This document shows, one piece after another, positions 62,075 through 64,000 of a stretch of 64,000 bases of DNA. The position numbers and the translations under genes are program-made. The notes under the pieces are model-generated. The model did no database searches. It saw only the letters and a program-made list of their open reading frames with translations, and was not told the origin of the DNA. This DNA comes from Mesorhizobium mediterraneum (GTDB lineage Bacteria > Pseudomonadota > Alphaproteobacteria > Rhizobiales > Rhizobiaceae): positions 77,654-141,653 of the forward strand of contig NZ_NPKI01000025.1 in the NCBI RefSeq assembly GCF_002284565.1, given 5' to 3'. Numbering within the stretch: position 1 is the first letter of the stretch; every line of letters begins with the position of its first letter.

Positions 62075-63175
62075 CTAAAGAATCTCGGTCTTGGCGATAT
62101 GGATGCCGAAGCCTTCGAGCCCGACGTAGTGGCGCTCGCGCGAGGCGATCAGGTTGATCGAGGAAATACCCAGATCCTTCAAGATTTGCGCGCCGAGGCC
62201 GATCTCGCGCCATTCGTTTTCGCGGCGGCGCGCCTCTTCATGGTCCTCGCGGTCTTCGGCAGTCGGCCGCTTGCGCTCCTGATGGGCGACGCCGACCGAG
62301 CCTTCGCGCAGATAGACGATAACGCCGCGCCGGCGCTCGCCCATCGATTTCATGATGCCGTCCAGCCTGTGGCTGGTGCCGAAGACGTCCGTCACCACAT
62401 CTTCGGAATGCAGCCGCACCGGCACCTCCTCGCCGTCGCGGATGTCGCCGAAGACGATCGCCACATGGTGCATCGAGTCCCACGGCAGCGTGTAGGTGAA
62501 GACCTGCGCCTTGCCGCCAGGCGTGTCGATGTTCGAACAGGCGACACGCTCGACCAGCGTTTCCTTGCGCTGGCGGTAAGCGATGAGATCGGCGACCGAA
62601 ATCTGCTTCAAACCGTTCTTTTCGGCGAAGGCCTGCACCTGCGGGCCGCGCATCACGGTGCCATCATCGTTGACCAGCTCGGAAATGACGCCGACCGGCG
62701 GCAGGCCGGCGAGCTTGCACAAATCCACAGCGGCTTCGGTATGGCCCGAACGCATCAGCACGCCGCCTTCGCGCGCAATCAGCGGAAAGATGTGACCGGG
62801 GCGGACGAAATCGGAAGCGCCGACATTGCCGTTGGCGAGATTGCGCACGGTCAATGTACGGTCGTCGGCCGAAATGCCTGTTGTGGTGCCGTGCTTGAAA
62901 TCGACGCTTACGGTGAAGGCGGTGGTGTGGGCCGAATCATTGTCGGCGACCATCGGCGACAGGTTGAGGCGCTTGGCTTCCTCGCGCGGCATCGGCGTGC
63001 AGACGATGCCGGAGGTGTTGCGGACGATGAACGCCATCTTCTCCGGCGTGCAATGGACGGCGGCAACGATCAGGTCGCCCTCGTTCTCGCGCCCGTCGTC
63101 GTCCATGACGACGACGATCTCGCCGCGTTCGAAGGCGCGCAGAGCTTCGACGATTCTCTTCTGGTCGTAAGACAT
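62075..63175 (-). CDS. ribB: 3,4-dihydroxy-2-butanone-4-phosphate synthase with degenerate GCHII domain (RibBX type)
   Basis: The 366-residue protein has a complete RibB domain (1 to about 200): GEIVVVMDDDGRENEGDLIV, HTTAFTVSVDFKHGTTTGIS and RSGHTEAAVDLCKLAGLPP, with the acidic loop for metal binding intact. The C-terminal part aligns with GTP cyclohydrolase II (VPVRLHSEDVVTDVFGTSHR) but has lost the zinc Cys: the usual SECLTGDVFGSxRCDCG reads SEDVVTDVFGTSHRLDG. The active-site QEGRGIGL is EGSVGVAHQ. It should therefore make DHBP but not open GTP. No FMN riboswitch is seen upstream. Confidence 0.92.
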   Translation of the reverse strand: MSYDQKRIVEALRAFERGEIVVVMDDDGRENEGDLIVAAVHCTPEKMAFIVRNTSGIVCTPMPREEAKRLNLSPMVADNDSAHTTAFTVSVDFKHGTTTGISADDRTLTVRNLANGNVGASDFVRPGHIFPLIAREGGVLMRSGHTEAAVDLCKLAGLPPVGVISELVNDDGTVMRGPQVQAFAEKNGLKQISVADLIAYRQRKETLVERVACSNIDTPGGKAQVFTYTLPWDSMHHVAIVFGDIRDGEEVPVRLHSEDVVTDVFGTSHRLDGIMKSMGERRRGVIVYLREGSVGVAHQERKRPTAEDREDHEEARRRENEWREIGLGAQILKDLGISSINLIASRERHYVGLEGFGIHIAKTEIL

Positions 63176-63202
63176 AGGCGCTCGTTTCACTCGCAGGGGA
63201 AT

Positions 63203-63286
63203 AGGGCAGTACGGCAGTAGGGGAAAGGAAAAAATTGCTGGGGCTCAGTGACAGCGGGCCCTACTGCCCTACTGCCCTACTGCCCT
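63203..63286. repeat. Inverted and direct CCCTACTG repeats at the aroC 3' end
   Basis: CCCTACTG occurs three times in tandem at 63259-63282, plus CCCT to 63286. The reverse complement lies at 63203-63223 as AGGGCAGTACGGCAGTAGGGG. The two blocks can pair into a long hairpin between ribB and aroC. The direct repeats supply the last codons and stop of aroC. Confidence 0.8.
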
Positions 63287-64000
63287 CCCCGTTTGTCCCC
63301 GATGACGCAGATAGTGATCCGCGATCGCGCAGGCAACCATCGCCTCGCCGATCGGCACGGCGCGGATGCCGACGCACGGATCGTGCCGGCCCTTGGTCAT
63401 GATCTCGACGTCGTTGCCATCCTTGTCGATCGACTTTCGCGGCGTCAGGATCGAGGAGGTCGGCTTGACGGCGAAGCGCGCGACGATCGCCTGGCCGGTC
63501 GAGATGCCGCCGAGGATGCCGCCGGCATTGTTGGACAGGAAGACCGGCTTGCCGTCATTGCCCATGCGCATCTCGTCGGCATTCTCTTCGCCGCTGATGC
63601 GGGCGGCCTCGAAGCCGTTGCCGATCTCGACACCCTTGACGGCGTTGATCGACATCAGGCCCGAGGCGATATCCTGGTCGAGCTTGGCGTAGATCGGCGC
63701 CCCAAGGCCTGCCGGAACGCCGTCGGCAACGATCTCGATGACCGCACCGACCGAGGAACCCGCCTTGCGGATGCCGTCGAGATACGCGGCGAACACGGCG
63801 ACTGACGCCGGATCGGGCGTGAAGAACGGATTTTCGGCATCGCCGACGAAATTCCAGTTCCAGTTGGCGCGGTCGATCGATTTTTCGCCCATCGACACCA
63901 GCGCGCCGCGCACGACCATTCCGGGCACGACCTTGCGGGCCAAGGCTCCGGCCGCCACCCGCGCCGCCGTCTCGCGGGCCGAAGAGCGGCCGCCACCGCG
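63269..64000 (-). CDS. aroC: Chorismate synthase, 3' part
   Basis: The frame is open to the right window edge, so the N-terminal third is not in view. Visible signatures are the FMN/EPSP site GRSSARETAARVAAGALARK and the later SNNAGGILGGISTGQAIVAR, then RHDPCVGIRAVPIGEAMVAC, all standard for AroC. It converts EPSP to chorismate. The C-terminus ends in RAVGQ, encoded by the CCCTACTG tandem repeat, unlike the usual family end. It is upstream of ribB on the same strand. Confidence 0.96.
   Translation of the reverse strand, partial: RGGGRSSARETAARVAAGALARKVVPGMVVRGALVSMGEKSIDRANWNWNFVGDAENPFFTPDPASVAVFAAYLDGIRKAGSSVGAVIEIVADGVPAGLGAPIYAKLDQDIASGLMSINAVKGVEIGNGFEAARISGEENADEMRMGNDGKPVFLSNNAGGILGGISTGQAIVARFAVKPTSSILTPRKSIDKDGNDVEIMTKGRHDPCVGIRAVPIGEAMVACAIADHYLRHRGQTGRAVGQ

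Noticed and set aside
63176..63268. An FMN riboswitch ahead of ribB
   Set aside because: The conserved AGGGTGAAATTCCC-type core is absent; the region holds only the CCCTACTG repeats.
63259..63286. CRISPR-like repeats
   Set aside because: The units are 8 bp with no spacers and no cas genes are present.

Overview
The window looks like chromosome of a Rhizobiales alphaproteobacterium, most likely Mesorhizobium or a close relative. The evidence is the high G+C, the CcrM (GANTC) methylase, the order mutY / DUF721 / thioredoxin / smc, an aa3 oxidase cluster running ctaC-ctaD-ctaB-coxF-ctaG-ctaE-DUF983-SURF1-ispH-thrB-rnhA, the run HDAC / xseB / dxs / tlyA / 23S methyltransferase, and palindromic intergenic repeats of the kind scattered through rhizobial genomes. 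No plasmid, phage, transposase or CRISPR genes were recognised.

Layout. 1-4.9 kb: the 3' part of an RTX calcium-binding exoprotein, then ppdK and a small VOC protein. 5.0-9.3 kb: tRNA-Gln, then a low-G+C fragment of a nucleotidyltransferase gene joined directly to a 5'-truncated phosphotriesterase gene, which heads an operon with a GATase1-like protein, a PfkB kinase and a BtpA-family protein. 9.4-26.5 kb: UDP-glucuronate epimerase, smc, a DsbA-like lipoprotein, a DUF721 protein, mutY, two HAD hydrolases, ccrM, a lipoprotein, thrC, an M16 peptidase, a GNAT acetyltransferase and a large PAS-GGDEF-EAL protein. 26.5-31.4 kb: an accessory block (MpaB-like oxygenase, divergent DUF4242/LysR pair, methyltransferase, broken transglycosylase-like gene). 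31.4-34.2 kb: YqgE, a DsbD-like exported protein, a peroxiredoxin and a DUF2938 membrane protein. 34.2-43.3 kb: rnhA, thrB, ispH and the cytochrome c oxidase cluster, all on the minus strand. 43.7-49.5 kb: an IalB-like protein, tldD, a RES/Xre toxin-antitoxin pair, two rRNA methyltransferases and a GFA protein. 49.6-56.3 kb: dxs, pirin, DUF2277, xseB, an HDAC-like deacetylase, then a TetR gene divergent from an MFS transporter with three matching operators between them. 56.4-61.6 kb: a secreted CMD-CMD-cupin protein and a three-subunit periplasmic aldehyde oxidase (PaoABC type). 62.0-64 kb: a LysR remnant, ribB with a degenerate GTP-cyclohydrolase-II domain, and the 3' part of aroC.

Functional links. 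The 34-43 kb genes build and mature the terminal oxidase (subunits, haem O synthesis, CuB insertion, SURF1) and share a strand with isoprenoid (ispH) and threonine (thrB) genes. smc and ccrM serve chromosome organisation and cell-cycle methylation. The least explained material is the truncated operon at 5-9 kb, the accessory block at 26.5-31.4 kb and the region at 54-62 kb. I did not find a clearly new multi-gene system. The strongest leads are the 5.96 kb gene junction, the three-operator TetR/MFS unit and the uncharacterised kinase/BtpA operon.
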